Shown here piece by piece: positions 37,195 to 47,866 of a stretch of DNA of 64,000 bases. The notes below the pieces were generated by a model. That model made no database searches. It was not told where the DNA came from and was given only the letters and a program-made list of their open reading frames with translations. Source of the DNA: Sciscionella marina DSM 45152 (GTDB lineage Bacteria; Actinomycetota; Actinomycetes; Mycobacteriales; Pseudonocardiaceae); the NCBI RefSeq assembly GCF_000379465.1, contig NZ_KB905383.1, positions 104,422 through 168,421 of the forward strand, given 5' to 3'. A program made the position numbers and the translations under genes. Each line of letters opens with the position of its first letter. The first letter of the stretch is position 1.

Positions 37195-37726
37195 CGCCGA
37201 TGATCTCGCGCGCCTTGTCCTCGTTCTGGTCGTAGCGGTCCGGGTAGGCCGAACGCTGCACGCTCTGCGCGACCTGACCCGCGGACCAGCCGGGGTTGTT
37301 CGCTGCGTTCGTGATGGCCTGGTCGAGATAGGCATTGGTGGCGTAGACCGGATCCTGGACCTGCTCCGGGGTGCCCCAGCCCGCGCTCGGCCGCTGCTGG
37401 AACACGCCGAGCGAATCGGCGTCCCCACAGGGCAGATTGTTCACGTGCGACTCGACCCAGGCGGTCTCGAAGGTGGAAAGCATGACGCGGTCGTCCACGT
37501 CCCGGCCGACCGCGGTGTCGTACACCGTCTCGGCCACCGATCTGTCGTAATCGGGCGGGATCGAATCGCAACTCGTCAGCTTCAGCATCGTCGCCGGGAC
37601 ATGCGTCCCCGGTTCGAGCGGGTTCGACGGAGTCGTGGCCGCGAAACCGAACTGTCCGGACAACGCGATCGCCGCCGCTGCTCCGAGGCCGACGGCCCCG
37701 GTTCGGATGCTTGCCCTCATCAGCAC
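37181..37726 (-). CDS. Exported lytic-transglycosylase-like protein
   Basis: A 181-residue secreted protein. A signal peptide (Ala/Gly-rich core, cleavage after GFAA near residue 29) is followed by a small domain with [20 protein letters not shown] and [20 protein letters not shown]. The Glu in the ESH motif and the GVFQQRP segment match transglycosylase-like domains found in actinobacterial cell-wall proteins. A role in peptidoglycan turnover is inferred. Two cysteines could form a disulfide. It converges on the dpp operon. Confidence 0.75.
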   Translation of the reverse strand: MLMRASIRTGAVGLGAAAAIALSGQFGFAATTPSNPLEPGTHVPATMLKLTSCDSIPPDYDRSVAETVYDTAVGRDVDDRVMLSTFETAWVESHVNNLPCGDADSLGVFQQRPSAGWGTPEQVQDPVYATNAYLDQAITNAANNPGWSAGQVAQSVQRSAYPDRYDQNEDKAREIIGAMQS

Positions 37727-38018
37727 TCCCTTGTGTCAGTCCCGACAGTCCCCGCGACTGTCCGATGTGGACGCTAAACGGCGGAACCAGGTGAGTACAG
37801 GGGTGTTCAGGATTAGGCAGCCGAATTCCGCCCAGTCCCCCGCTGGTGGGAGAACGATCGGAGGGGTCCGGTAAGCGGTCGAATCCGAAGAGTGTCCGTT
37901 GTGTTCCGAGGGCGAATGAACCGTGACGCGGCGGACCCCGGTGGTGAGGTTACCACCGAGCAGGACGGAGTTCTGCCAGTCGAGCCGGGCGGCCAGCGGA
38001 TCCGGCCGCCGAAGTTCC

Positions 38019-39071
38019 TCAGACGGTCGGGGCGAGGGCCTCGGCGATCTCGTAGGTGTTCAGCGCGGCACCCTTGCGCAGATTGTCCCCGCACACGAAG
38101 AAGTCGAGTGTGTTGGGGAAGTCCAGCGCCTGGCGGACCCGGCCGACGTAGGTCGGGTCCTCGCCGACCACATCCGCGGGGGTGGGGAACCGCTGCTGTT
38201 CGGGATCGTCGACGAGCACGATCGAGGGCTGGGCCTCGAACACCTTGTGCGCCTGCTCGACGGTGACCGCACTCGCGAAGCTGGCGTGCACGGCGAGGGA
38301 ATGCGTGGTGACCACGGGAACCCGGACGCAGGTCGCGGAGACCTTGAGGTCGGGGATGCCGAGGATCTTGCGGGCCTCGTTGCGGACCTTGAGTTCCTCG
38401 GAATACCAGCCGTCGCCCTTGTAGGAACCGGCCGAGGGCACCACGTTGAGCGCGAGCGGGGCGGGGAACGGCGAGTCGGCACCGAGCCCGGCGACCGCTT
38501 CGCGCACATCCCCGGCGCGCACGCCGAGCCCCTTGCCGGCCACGGCTTCGAGTTCGGCGTAGAGCCGGTCCACACCTTCCTTGCCCGCGCCGGAAACCGC
38601 CTGGTACGAGGCAACGACCAGTTCGGTGAGCCCGAACTCCCGGTGCAGTGCGCCGAGCGCGGCCATCATGGACAGGGTGGTGCAGTTCGGGTTGGCGATG
38701 ATGCCGCGCGGGCGTTCGCCGATCTTGTCCACGTTGACCTCGGGCACCACGAGCGGGACATCGGCGTCCATCCGGAAGGCTCCGGAGTTGTCCACCGCGA
38801 TGGCGCCGCGCTCGGCGGCGACCGGCGCCCACTGCGCGGAGATCTCGTCGGGCACGTCGAACATCGCGATGTCGACGCCGTCGAAGGCCTCCGGGGCGAG
38901 CTCCACGACGGTCTGCTCGGTGCCCCGGACGGTCAGCTTCTTGCCCGCCGAGCGCGCCGAGGCGATGAGCCGGATCTCGCCCCAGGGAACGGATTCCCGC
39001 TCGTTGATGATGTCGATCATGACCGAACCGACGGCACCGGTCGCGCCGACGAGTGCCAGTACTGGCGCCAT
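38019..39071 (-). CDS. asd: Aspartate-semialdehyde dehydrogenase
   Basis: A 350-residue enzyme that reduces aspartyl phosphate to aspartate semialdehyde for Lys, Thr, Met and diaminopimelate synthesis. The NADP motif is [11 protein letters not shown], the catalytic cysteine is in [11 protein letters not shown], and [11 protein letters not shown] and the substrate-binding [12 protein letters not shown] segment follow. It starts 3 bp after the aspartokinase stop on the same strand, so the two form the classical actinobacterial ask-asd operon. Confidence 0.97.
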   Translation of the reverse strand: MAPVLALVGATGAVGSVMIDIINERESVPWGEIRLIASARSAGKKLTVRGTEQTVVELAPEAFDGVDIAMFDVPDEISAQWAPVAAERGAIAVDNSGAFRMDADVPLVVPEVNVDKIGERPRGIIANPNCTTLSMMAALGALHREFGLTELVVASYQAVSGAGKEGVDRLYAELEAVAGKGLGVRAGDVREAVAGLGADSPFPAPLALNVVPSAGSYKGDGWYSEELKVRNEARKILGIPDLKVSATCVRVPVVTTHSLAVHASFASAVTVEQAHKVFEAQPSIVLVDDPEQQRFPTPADVVGEDPTYVGRVRQALDFPNTLDFFVCGDNLRKGAALNTYEIAEALAPTV

Positions 39072-39074
39072 GAC

Positions 39075-39593
39075 TTACCGCCCGCTTCCCGCGTAGACGA
39101 CGGCCTCTTCCTCGCCGCCGAGTTCGAATGCCTCGTGGATCGCACGCACCGCGTCGTCGAGCTGCGAGTCGCGGATGAGTACGGAGATCCGGATCTCCGA
39201 GGTGTTGATGATCTCGATGTTCACCCCGGCCTTCGCGAGCGCCTCGCAGAAGGTGGCGGTGACGCCCGGGTGCGAGCGCATGCCCGCGCCGACCAGGGAG
39301 ACCTTCCCGACGTGGTCGTCGTAGAGCACCTGGCCGAAGCCGAGTTCATCGCGCGCCTTCTCCAGCGCCGTGACCGCCTTCGGGCCGTTGGCCTTGGACA
39401 GGGTGAAGGTGATGTCGGTGCGACCGCTCGAGGTGCTGGACACGTTCTGCAGCACCATGTCGATGTCGATCTCGTTGTCCGCGACGATGCGGAAGATGCT
39501 CGCCGCGATGCCCGCGTGGTCGGGCACCCCGGTCACGGTGACCTTGGCCTCCGAGTTGTCGTGCGCGACTCCGGTGATCAGTGCCTGTTCCAC
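39075..39593 (-). CDS. Aspartokinase beta subunit (predicted internal in-frame start)
   Basis: Inside ask, GTG at 39593 is preceded by GAGGAG with a 6-base spacer. Translation from it gives a 172-residue product made only of the two ACT domains, beginning with the residues [11 protein letters not shown] after the start. Corynebacterium glutamicum makes aspartokinase as alpha2-beta2, with a beta subunit of this size from an internal GTG at the same place. This start is inferred from sequence alone. Confidence 0.75.
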   Translation of the reverse strand: MEQALITGVAHDNSEAKVTVTGVPDHAGIAASIFRIVADNEIDIDMVLQNVSSTSSGRTDITFTLSKANGPKAVTALEKARDELGFGQVLYDDHVGKVSLVGAGMRSHPGVTATFCEALAKAGVNIEIINTSEIRISVLIRDSQLDDAVRAIHEAFELGGEEEAVVYAGSGR

Positions 39594-40340
39594 GGGGATC
39601 TCCTCGACGGATCCGGTGACGATGGTTCCGGGTTTGGTGCTGTACGACGAGCGGACGTGCAGCGGGATGCCGTACCTGCGGGCGTACTCGACCGAGCGCA
39701 GGTGCAGGATTTTCGAACCGGACGCGGCCAGTTCGAGCATCTCCTCATAGGGCACGGTCTCCAGCCGGCGCGCGTTCGGCACGATGCGCGGATCCGCGGT
39801 GTAGACGCCGTCCACATCGGAGTAGATCTCGCACACATCCGCATCGAGTGCCGCGGCGATCGCGACCGCGGTGGTGTCCGAGCCGCCCCGGCCGAGCGTG
39901 GTGACGTTCTTGGTGTCCTGGGAGACGCCCTGGAATCCGGCCACGAGCGCGATGTAGCCGTTGTCCAGTGCCTCGGTCACCCGGCCGGGAGTCACCTCGA
40001 CGATCCGCGCGTTGCCGTGCACCGATGTGGTGATCACGCCCGCCTGGGATCCGGTGAACGACCACGCCTCGGCACCCTTCGCGCTGATCGCCATGGCCAC
40101 GAGCGCGTTCGAGATGCGCTCACCCGCGGTGAGCAACATGTCCATCTCGCGCTCCGGCGGGACCGGGTTGACCTCCTGGGCGAGGTCGAGCAGCTCATCG
40201 GTGGTGTCACCCATCGCCGAGCAGACCGCGACCACGGAGTTGCCCTGCTTCTTCGTGGCGACGATCCGATCGGCGACCCGTTTGATGCGATCCGCGCTTT
40301 CCAGCGATGAACCGCCGTACTTCTGCACGACGAGCGCCAC
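39075..40340 (-). CDS. ask: Aspartokinase (alpha subunit; beta start inside)
   Basis: A 421-residue aspartate kinase starting [20 protein letters not shown]. The kinase domain has [16 protein letters not shown] and [13 protein letters not shown], and the C-terminal half has two ACT domains with [18 protein letters not shown] and [18 protein letters not shown], the sites of Lys/Thr feedback in related enzymes. It catalyses the first step of the aspartate pathway and is the first gene of the ask-asd operon. An internal GTG at 39593 with its own ribosome-binding site probably yields the regulatory beta subunit. Confidence 0.97.
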   Translation of the reverse strand: MALVVQKYGGSSLESADRIKRVADRIVATKKQGNSVVAVCSAMGDTTDELLDLAQEVNPVPPEREMDMLLTAGERISNALVAMAISAKGAEAWSFTGSQAGVITTSVHGNARIVEVTPGRVTEALDNGYIALVAGFQGVSQDTKNVTTLGRGGSDTTAVAIAAALDADVCEIYSDVDGVYTADPRIVPNARRLETVPYEEMLELAASGSKILHLRSVEYARRYGIPLHVRSSYSTKPGTIVTGSVEEIPVEQALITGVAHDNSEAKVTVTGVPDHAGIAASIFRIVADNEIDIDMVLQNVSSTSSGRTDITFTLSKANGPKAVTALEKARDELGFGQVLYDDHVGKVSLVGAGMRSHPGVTATFCEALAKAGVNIEIINTSEIRISVLIRDSQLDDAVRAIHEAFELGGEEEAVVYAGSGR

Positions 40341-40435
40341 GACGGCGATACCTCCACGAAGTCGGTTACGTCCTCGGCGGAGAGCCTACCTGCTCCATTG
40401 ACCTCGACCAAGCTTGAGGTTCTAGCCTCGGTTTT

Positions 40436-40840
40436 ATGGGTACTGAACAATGGCCGGTGGCTCAGGTCCGGATCGCGCGGCCCACCGACAAGCTCGCTGA
40501 CGTGGTGGAATTCTATTCCGGAACGCTCGGTCTCCCGGTGCTGTTCCGGAATGCGGACGTCGGTTACGAAGTGGTCGGTATCGGTTTGCCGGGTGTCGAC
40601 TATCACCTCGAGTTCACCTCCCACGTGGCGGGCAGCCCAGGGGAGGCGCCGAGCGGGGAGCACCTGCTCGTGCTCTATTTCCCCGACGCGCCGAGCCGGG
40701 ACGAGGTGTCCGGCAGACTCGAGCACGCGGGGCACCGGCCGGTGGAACTGGACAATCCGTGGTGGGCCGAGCACAGTGCGCTGGCGTTCGAGGACCCGGA
40801 CGGCTGGCGGGTGGTGCTCGTGCCCAGCGCGTTCGCCTGA
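40436..40840 (+). CDS. VOC-family (glyoxalase-like) protein
   Basis: A 134-residue vicinal-oxygen-chelate protein made of two beta-alpha-beta-beta-beta repeats. VAQVRIARPTDKLADVVEFY starts the first and HSALAFEDPDGWRVVLVPS ends the second. YSGTLGLPVLFRN is typical. Possible metal ligands are the His in YHLEFTS and the Glu near the end of the second repeat. Enzyme or binding role unknown. It is divergent from ask, with 95 bp between them. Confidence 0.85.
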   Translation: MGTEQWPVAQVRIARPTDKLADVVEFYSGTLGLPVLFRNADVGYEVVGIGLPGVDYHLEFTSHVAGSPGEAPSGEHLLVLYFPDAPSRDEVSGRLEHAGHRPVELDNPWWAEHSALAFEDPDGWRVVLVPSAFA

Positions 40841-40942
40841 GAGGTGTGGCCCGCGGTGTCACAATCGAGCGTGGGGAGGCGGGCTTTCGTGACTGCGCGT
40901 TAGCCTGACGGGCCGAAGGCGTAATCAGCGGAGGGAAGGCGA

Positions 40943-42109
40943 GTGGACGCAGCGGCCGATACGGAAGCGAACGCCCCGGCGAGCGACACCCTGCGGCGCG
41001 TCTGTCACCTCGCCGCTCCCGCGCTGCTCTACCTGCTGTTCCGCGCGGCCGGGGTGCTGCTGCTCGGGCTGTTCGCCCCCGGCTCGGTGCCGAACGCGCT
41101 CACCAAATGGGACGGCCAGTGGTACCTGGGCATCGCGGCGGGCGGGTACGCCGGGGTTCCCGGGTACCTCACCGACGCGCACGGGATGCGCAGCCCGGAG
41201 ACCCCGATCGCGTTCTTCCCCGGCTACCCCTCGCTGGTGCACCTGCTGAACTACCTGCCCGGGGTCGGGCTGCTGGGCGCGGGCCTGCTCGTTTCGCTGG
41301 CCTCCGGGGTCGGGCTCGCCTACGGACTGCTACGGCTCGGTGAAGCGCTGCCCAAGCACGGTTCGCGCACCATCGGCATGCTGCTTGTCGCCCTGGTCGG
41401 CGCGATGCCCATGTCCATCGTGTTCTCCATGGCCTACGCCGAGGCGATGTTCTGCGCCCTCGCGGTGTGGTCCCTTGTCTTCCTGCTGCGCAGGCAGTGG
41501 ATACTCGCCGGGCTGCTCTGCTCGTTCGCCGGACTGGTCCGGCCCTCCGGGCTCGCCCTCGCCGCCGCGGTGATGCTCGCGGCCCTTGCCGGGGTGACCC
41601 GTTCGCCGCGGAACTGGCGTATCTGGCTCGGCGGCCTGCTCGCCCCGATCGGCGTGGTCGGGTACGCGGCCTATGTCGGTGCGCGGATGGGTTCGGTGTT
41701 CGGGTACCCGATGCTGCAGCGGATGGGCTGGGACACCTACTTCGACTGGGGTGTCTCCGGGGTGCGGTTCGCCATCACCGCGCTGACCACCCCGCGCAAT
41801 GCCTTCGAGGTGATCACCGTCGGGCTCGCCCTGGCCGCGCTGGTGCTGTTCGCGGTCGCGATCCATCGGCGGCTGCCCTGGCCACTGCTCGTGTACGCGG
41901 CCGGGATCCTGGTGATGGACCTGGGTATGAACGGGCTCATGGGCGCGCGGGCCCGGCTGCTGCTGCCCGCGTTCGTGCTGCTCATCCCGGTCGCGGTGGG
42001 CCTGGCCAAGCGCAGCAGGCCCACCGTGATCTGCACCGTGCTCGGGCTGCTGCTGGCCTCCGGATGGCTCGGCGCCTATGCCCTCAACGTCTGGCCCTAC
42101 GCGATCTGA
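40943..42109 (+). CDS. GT-C-type membrane mannosyltransferase-like protein
   Basis: A 388-residue protein with about nine to ten membrane helices. KWDGQWYLGIAAGGY near residue 55 holds the Asp typical of the first loop of GT-C/PIG-V-like enzymes, and TPIAFFPGYPSLVHLL follows. Related actinobacterial proteins are polyprenyl-phosphate-mannose-dependent transferases that extend cell-envelope glycans. GTG at 40943 has a GGAGGGAAGG site. Donor and acceptor cannot be read from sequence. Confidence 0.8.
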   Translation: MDAAADTEANAPASDTLRRVCHLAAPALLYLLFRAAGVLLLGLFAPGSVPNALTKWDGQWYLGIAAGGYAGVPGYLTDAHGMRSPETPIAFFPGYPSLVHLLNYLPGVGLLGAGLLVSLASGVGLAYGLLRLGEALPKHGSRTIGMLLVALVGAMPMSIVFSMAYAEAMFCALAVWSLVFLLRRQWILAGLLCSFAGLVRPSGLALAAAVMLAALAGVTRSPRNWRIWLGGLLAPIGVVGYAAYVGARMGSVFGYPMLQRMGWDTYFDWGVSGVRFAITALTTPRNAFEVITVGLALAALVLFAVAIHRRLPWPLLVYAAGILVMDLGMNGLMGARARLLLPAFVLLIPVAVGLAKRSRPTVICTVLGLLLASGWLGAYALNVWPYAI

Positions 42110-42117
42110 GGAGTGTC

Positions 42118-42150
42118 GTGAGCCGAGCTTGCGAGGCGAACCAAAGACAC
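42118..42150 (+). repeat. Repeat B, copy 2
   Basis: GTGAGCCGAGCTTGCGAGGC followed by GAACCAAAGACAC; two differences from the copy at 2578-2610. It lies 8 bp past the mannosyltransferase stop and directly before repeat A copy 7, the same B-A order as at 2578-2655. Confidence 0.75.
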
Positions 42151-42151
42151 A

Positions 42152-42193
42152 GCCATGTGGTTGTGTTGGTGAGAACCGACATAACCACGCACG
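42152..42193. repeat. Palindromic repeat A, copy 7
   Basis: The left arm (GCCATGTGGTTGTGTTGGT) has lost part of its outer bases; the right arm is ACCGACATAACCACGCACG. The right end merges into GAGGAGGA, which serves as the ribosome-binding site of the nitroreductase gene, so this copy sits directly in front of a start codon. Confidence 0.8.
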
Positions 42194-42203
42194 AGGAGGA
42201 TTC

Positions 42204-42761
42204 TTGCACGAACTGATGACGGCGCGATGGAGTCCGCGGGCGCTCGACCCGGAGGCGGTGGTCGGCACGGAATCGCTGCATGCCCTGCTCGAGGCGGCGC
42301 GCTGGGCCCCGTCCTACGGCAACACGCAGCCTGCCCGGTTCGTGCTCGGCAGGCGTGCGGACCCGGCGTACAAGGCGATCCTCGACGCGCTCGTTCCGGG
42401 TAATCAGCGCTGGGCACACCGGGCCGCGCTGCTGCTCGTGGGTATCGCGGTGCGGCGCAACGAGAAGGGCGAGGTGCCCTACGCGGAGTACGGTCTCGGC
42501 CTCGCCGTGGAGAACCTGGTGTTGCAGGCGGTCGATGAGGGACTGGTCGCGCACCAGATGGCCGGGTTCGATCCGGAAGCGGTGCGTACCGCCTTCGCGG
42601 TCCCGGAGTGGGCGAGCCCGCTGGTGGCGATCGCGGTCGGCCGGCCCGGCCCGGTGGAACTGCTCCCCGAGGACAAGCGGGATCGCGAACGAGCCCCCCG
42701 CAAGCGGCTCGAACTGGGCGAACTCGCGTTCGGGCGGAGCTGGGGCGAACCCGCTCTCTAA
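42204..42761 (+). CDS. Nitroreductase-family protein
   Basis: A 185-residue FMN-dependent oxidoreductase. The N-terminus MTARWSPRALDPEAV and ALLEAARWAPSYGNTQPARF match the FMN-binding start of the family, and AVENLVLQAVDEGLVAHQMAGF is the central helix. The usual start is around TTG 42204 (AGGAGG 4 bases upstream) or ATG 42216; the TTG fits the ribosome-binding site better. Physiological substrate unknown. Its stop overlaps the convergent membrane-protein gene by 4 bp. Confidence 0.88.
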   Translation: MHELMTARWSPRALDPEAVVGTESLHALLEAARWAPSYGNTQPARFVLGRRADPAYKAILDALVPGNQRWAHRAALLLVGIAVRRNEKGEVPYAEYGLGLAVENLVLQAVDEGLVAHQMAGFDPEAVRTAFAVPEWASPLVAIAVGRPGPVELLPEDKRDRERAPRKRLELGELAFGRSWGEPAL

Positions 42762-43168
42762 GCGAACCGCTTCAGGATGCGGGCCACGAGCGCGCTGACG
42801 ATGAGCCAGAAGATCGCCGCGATGCCATAGTTGACCAGTACCGCCAGCTTGGCGTCGTCCGGGGTGAACAGGTCCTTGAATCCGATCGCGACCGTGTCCG
42901 CGAAGCTGTGGACGAACCCGGTGATGCCGTTGTTCGGGTTGGCCTCGCCGATGACCAGGATGATGTGCACGACGAGCACGACGGCGAAGATCACGCCGAC
43001 CCAGCGCACGAGGCCCGCGACCAGGTTGATGATCGGAGCGCGGAGCTCGAGCGCACGCTGACCGGCCGACTTGCCGACGGGCTTGGCGACGGTGGTCTTC
43101 GGCTCCTCCGTTGCCGCCTCTCTCGCGGCCGCGGCCTCGTTGTCGGGCTTCTGTTCGTGCGCTGCCAT
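42758..43168 (-). CDS. Small membrane protein, conserved in actinobacteria
   Basis: A 136-residue protein with a charged Ala/Glu/Lys-rich cytoplasmic N-terminus (about 40 residues), a first membrane helix at about residues 48-72 (INLVAGLVRWVGVIFAVVL), a loop with GEANPNNGITGFVHSFADT, and a second helix near the C-terminus (VLVNYGIAAIFWLIVSAL). Similar proteins occur widely in actinobacteria without known function. It may act as a small membrane scaffold; that is a guess. Confidence 0.75.
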   Translation of the reverse strand: MAAHEQKPDNEAAAAREAATEEPKTTVAKPVGKSAGQRALELRAPIINLVAGLVRWVGVIFAVVLVVHIILVIGEANPNNGITGFVHSFADTVAIGFKDLFTPDDAKLAVLVNYGIAAIFWLIVSALVARILKRFA

Positions 43169-43295
43169 GCGCGCAGTCTTACACGCTGAGCGGCGGATGG
43201 CTACTCGGCCGTAACAACAAATTGATGACCGTCCCCGGCAGGGTGATTCCGCCCCCGTTTCACGAGGACGAGTTCGGACGGGTACGGTCGAAGAC

Positions 43296-43330
43296 GTGGC
43301 ACGTGCCCTCCTGCTTCGCTGCCGCGACGA

Positions 43331-43337
<7 letters not shown>
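43296..43337 (+). CDS. Candidate leuA leader peptide with three leucine codons
   Basis: GTG at 43296 opens a 13-codon reading frame that includes the run CTC CTG CTT (Ala-Leu-Leu-Leu-Arg) and ends with TGA at 43335-43337. It sits about 85 bp before leuA. Its stop codon lies inside a stem that can form with downstream sequence, as in transcription or translation attenuation. The ribosome-binding site is weak. Leu-rich leader peptides have been proposed before leuA in other actinobacteria; the call rests on position and codon content. Confidence 0.5.
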
Positions 43338-45214
<1,877 letters not shown>

Positions 45215-45232
45215 CCTGGGCAAACGAGTGCT

Positions 45233-45274
45233 CGTGCGCGGTTGTGTTGGTTAGAACCAACACAACCACGCACG
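45233..45274. repeat. Palindromic repeat A, copy 8
   Basis: 20-bp arms with one mismatch (CGTGCGCGGTTGTGTTGGTT on the left), centre AG. The left flank TGACCTGGGCAAACGAGTGC begins with the leuA stop codon (45212-45214) and matches the flank of copies 1, 3 and 4. It separates leuA from the codirectional DedA-type gene. Confidence 0.92.
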
Positions 45275-45336
45275 ACCCGTTCCGTCACCCGTTCGGTGGC
45301 GGCTACGTCAGGGTCGTTACCCTGGTCGGCAGGATC

Positions 45337-45960
45337 GTGATATCGAATCGCGATCAAAACGCGGGGAGCGAGCTCATTCCGGGAACGACGTTTGCCATCC
45401 TGACGACCCTGTTCGTGGTCGCCGCGGTGCCGTTCGCCCCGACCGAGGCGGTACTGATCTCGGCGAGCGCGCTGGCCGCGGGTGGCACGCTCTCGTTCCC
45501 CCTGGTGCTCGTGGTCGGTGCGCTCGGCTGCGCGACCTCGGACCTGGTGAACTACGGGATCGGGCGGTCCATCGGCCCGTTCGCGGTCACCAGGGCGCGG
45601 CGCCGCAAGGCAACGGCCGCGGTGCTCGACTGGGTGTCCGATCGTATCCACACCAGGCCGGTGCTGATCCTGGTCGCGGCGCGGTTCCTGCCGATGGGCG
45701 GGATCCTGGCGGCGGCGCTGTGCGGGACGACCCGGTTCCCGATGCGCAAGTTCCTGCCGATCTCGCTGCTCGGGGCGGGAATGTGGACGGTGTACGCCGC
45801 GTTGCTCGGCTATCTCGGCACCTCGATCACCGGCCGCCCGCTGCTGGGCATCGGTGTCGGCCTCGGCTTGGCCATGCTGCTCGCCGCGGTCTCGGGACTG
45901 ATCGGCAAGCGCCTGCCGCGCCGCAATGTCGCGCGCACCTTGGAGACCTCGGCTTCCTGA
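45337..45960 (+). CDS. DedA-family (VTT-domain) membrane protein
   Basis: A 207-residue protein with about five hydrophobic helices. APTEAVLISASALAAGG matches the first re-entrant segment and ARFLPMGGILAAALCGTTRF the second conserved segment with the Arg/Gly motif of DedA/VTT proteins, which are thought to act in membrane lipid (undecaprenyl-phosphate) translocation. GTG 45337 is chosen because AGGA lies just upstream and the longer frame only reads through repeat A. Confidence 0.83.
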   Translation: MISNRDQNAGSELIPGTTFAILTTLFVVAAVPFAPTEAVLISASALAAGGTLSFPLVLVVGALGCATSDLVNYGIGRSIGPFAVTRARRRKATAAVLDWVSDRIHTRPVLILVAARFLPMGGILAAALCGTTRFPMRKFLPISLLGAGMWTVYAALLGYLGTSITGRPLLGIGVGLGLAMLLAAVSGLIGKRLPRRNVARTLETSAS

Positions 45961-45970
45961 CCGGTCCCGG

Positions 45971-46444
45971 CTAACCGTGTTCGGTGCCGAAGTGGGCGCG
46001 CGTCTCGTGCCGGTTGTGCCCGATGTGTACGCGTAGCCGGTCGGCCTTGCCGGAGACGAGGTCACCGAGTGTCTGCTTGATCCGGGACTGTTCGGCTCGC
46101 GCGGCGCCGGTGAGCTGGTCCGCGTACCTGGACAGTTTCCCTTGGGCGGTCCAGGTCTGCGCCTTCCCGAGCGCGGCGGTGACGGCTTCGACCGTGCCTG
46201 TCTCGAGCCGTTGGCCGGTGAGCCTGCCGAGCTGCTCGGCGGTGAAGGTCACCACGGTGCGGTAGCCGTTCTCGTATTCGATGGTGAAGGCGGACCCGCC
46301 CGCGGGCGGCTGCGTGATGCTGGTCGCGGCCGTGCTCGAGGGTGCCGCTCGGTGGTCGGCGGGATGCCCGGATGACGCACCGCCGCATCCCGCGAGGGCG
46401 AGTGCGCCGATGATCAGCAGCGCGGGCAGTGCCGTTCGGTTCAT
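45971..46444 (-). CDS. Putative lipoprotein, unknown function
   Basis: A 157-residue exported protein. The signal peptide MNRTALPALLIIGALALAGC ends in a lipobox, followed by a Ser/Pro-rich linker, then a small alpha/beta domain (AFTIEYENGYRTVVTFTAEQ, later a basic helix KLSRYADQLTGAARAEQSRI). I know no function. Its ATG directly abuts the DedA stop, so the two form an operon. It might be a surface partner of that membrane protein, but this is only inference. Confidence 0.75.
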   Translation of the reverse strand: MNRTALPALLIIGALALAGCGGASSGHPADHRAAPSSTAATSITQPPAGGSAFTIEYENGYRTVVTFTAEQLGRLTGQRLETGTVEAVTAALGKAQTWTAQGKLSRYADQLTGAARAEQSRIKQTLGDLVSGKADRLRVHIGHNRHETRAHFGTEHG

Positions 46445-47101
46445 CTAGTTTGCCAGCTGGTCCTGCTCGGCGCGGCGCTTCTCCGCGTACGCCTTGACGA
46501 GGCTGTTCATCTTGCGCTTGAGCAGCAGGCCGATGATGATCCCGGCGAGCACCGCGACCCCGAGCCCGATATAGGAGAAGCGCTTGAGGAACACCTCGGC
46601 TGCCTGGCCGAGATAGTAGATCGCCGCCGTGGTGCCCGCGGCCCAGGTGACCCCGCCGAGCACGTTCGCGAACAGGAACCGTGGGTAGGGCATGCGCAGC
46701 GCACCGGCCAGCGGCCCGGCGAAGATGCGCAGGATCGCGATCCACCGGCCGAAGTACACCGCGAGCGCGCCCCATTTGCTGAAGATGTGCTCGGCGTAGG
46801 CGACGTGGTCCTCGCCGAAGTGCCGGGGGAATTTTTTGCCCAGCCAGTCGAACAACTTGTGCCCGAACTTGCGGCCCAGCGCGTAGCCGATCGAATCACC
46901 GACGACGGCACCGATCACTCCGGAGAGCGCGATCCATTCCCAGGCGACGTTGAGCTCGGCCCGCGCGGACAGCAGTGCCGCGCTGACCAGAACGATCTCA
47001 CCGGGAATGGGGATGCCGAGGCTTTCGATCCCGACGACCACGCCGACGAGTAGGTACACGACGAGATGCGGGATGTGGACAAGCCACGCGTCGATGTTCA
47101 T
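46445..47101 (-). CDS. DedA-family membrane protein (long form)
   Basis: A 218-residue DedA protein with four to five helices and a basic C-terminus. GIESLGIPIPGEIVLVSAAL is the canonical first motif, GDSIGYALGRKFG and YFGRWIAILRIFAGPLAGAL the second with the conserved Arg residues. Members are required for membrane potential homeostasis and lipid carrier recycling. ATG at 47101 has AGGGGG upstream; the in-frame ATG 24 bases earlier lacks one. It is the first gene of a two-gene operon. Confidence 0.92.
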   Translation of the reverse strand: MNIDAWLVHIPHLVVYLLVGVVVGIESLGIPIPGEIVLVSAALLSARAELNVAWEWIALSGVIGAVVGDSIGYALGRKFGHKLFDWLGKKFPRHFGEDHVAYAEHIFSKWGALAVYFGRWIAILRIFAGPLAGALRMPYPRFLFANVLGGVTWAAGTTAAIYYLGQAAEVFLKRFSYIGLGVAVLAGIIIGLLLKRKMNSLVKAYAEKRRAEQDQLAN

Positions 47102-47180
47102 GTGCCCCCTTCGGGTTGTGGACAACCGTGGGTCAGTCTGCCCGATACCGGCGAAAAGCTGATCGGGGACATCCCGGATT

Positions 47181-47843
47181 TCACCGGCGGACCACCGCGT
47201 AGATGAAGCCGTCGTAGTTTTTTCCGCTCACCGTCTGCAGCGCGGTGGCCTCGATCCGCGGGTGGGCGGCGAGCAGCTCGTAGCTGCCGCGGACACCCTG
47301 GATGTCCGGGTCCTCGGTCTCCTCGTCGAGTATCGCGCCCGCCCGGACAACGTTGTCCACGATGATCACGGTTCCCACCCGGGACAGGCGCAGCGCCCAG
47401 CCGAGGTATTCGGGGTTGTTCCGCCGGTCCGCGTCGATGAACACGAGGTCGAACGGGCCGATCGATTCGGCTTCCAGTTTGGGCAGGGCGTCCAGCGCGG
47501 GCCCGACCTCGAGCCGTACCCGGTCGGCGACCCCCGCGGCCTGCAGGTTCGACCAGGCGAGTTCGGCGTGCCTCGGATCCGCCTCCAAGGTCACCACGCG
47601 CCCCTGCTCGCCGATGCCCTCGGCGAACCAGATCGTCGAGTACCCGGCAAGCGTGCCGATCTCCAGCACCGAGCGGGCTCCGATGGAACCGGCGATCAGG
47701 GAGAGGAACTTGCCCATTCCGGCGGTGACGGCGATCGGCGGCAATCCCGCGTTCTCCGCGGCCGCCCTGGCCGGCGCCGCCGGGTCGGAATCGATCAGCG
47801 CGCCGTCGATGAACTGGTCCACCTGGCTCCACAGTTCTCGCAT
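47181..47843 (-). CDS. SAM-dependent O-methyltransferase
   Basis: A 220-residue class I methyltransferase of the O-methyltransferase family 3 (caffeoyl-CoA/catechol type). The SAM motif is VLEIGTLAGYSTIWFAEG (about residue 63), motif II is TLEADPRHAELAW, and DLVFIDADRRNNPEYLGWAL gives the metal-binding Asp. VIIVDNVVRAG is the next strand. It would methylate a phenolic or similar hydroxyl with Mg2+ help. The substrate is unknown. Confidence 0.93.
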   Translation of the reverse strand: MRELWSQVDQFIDGALIDSDPAAPARAAAENAGLPPIAVTAGMGKFLSLIAGSIGARSVLEIGTLAGYSTIWFAEGIGEQGRVVTLEADPRHAELAWSNLQAAGVADRVRLEVGPALDALPKLEAESIGPFDLVFIDADRRNNPEYLGWALRLSRVGTVIIVDNVVRAGAILDEETEDPDIQGVRGSYELLAAHPRIEATALQTVSGKNYDGFIYAVVRR

Positions 47844-47866
47844 GGAACCATTGGACCACGATCGGC

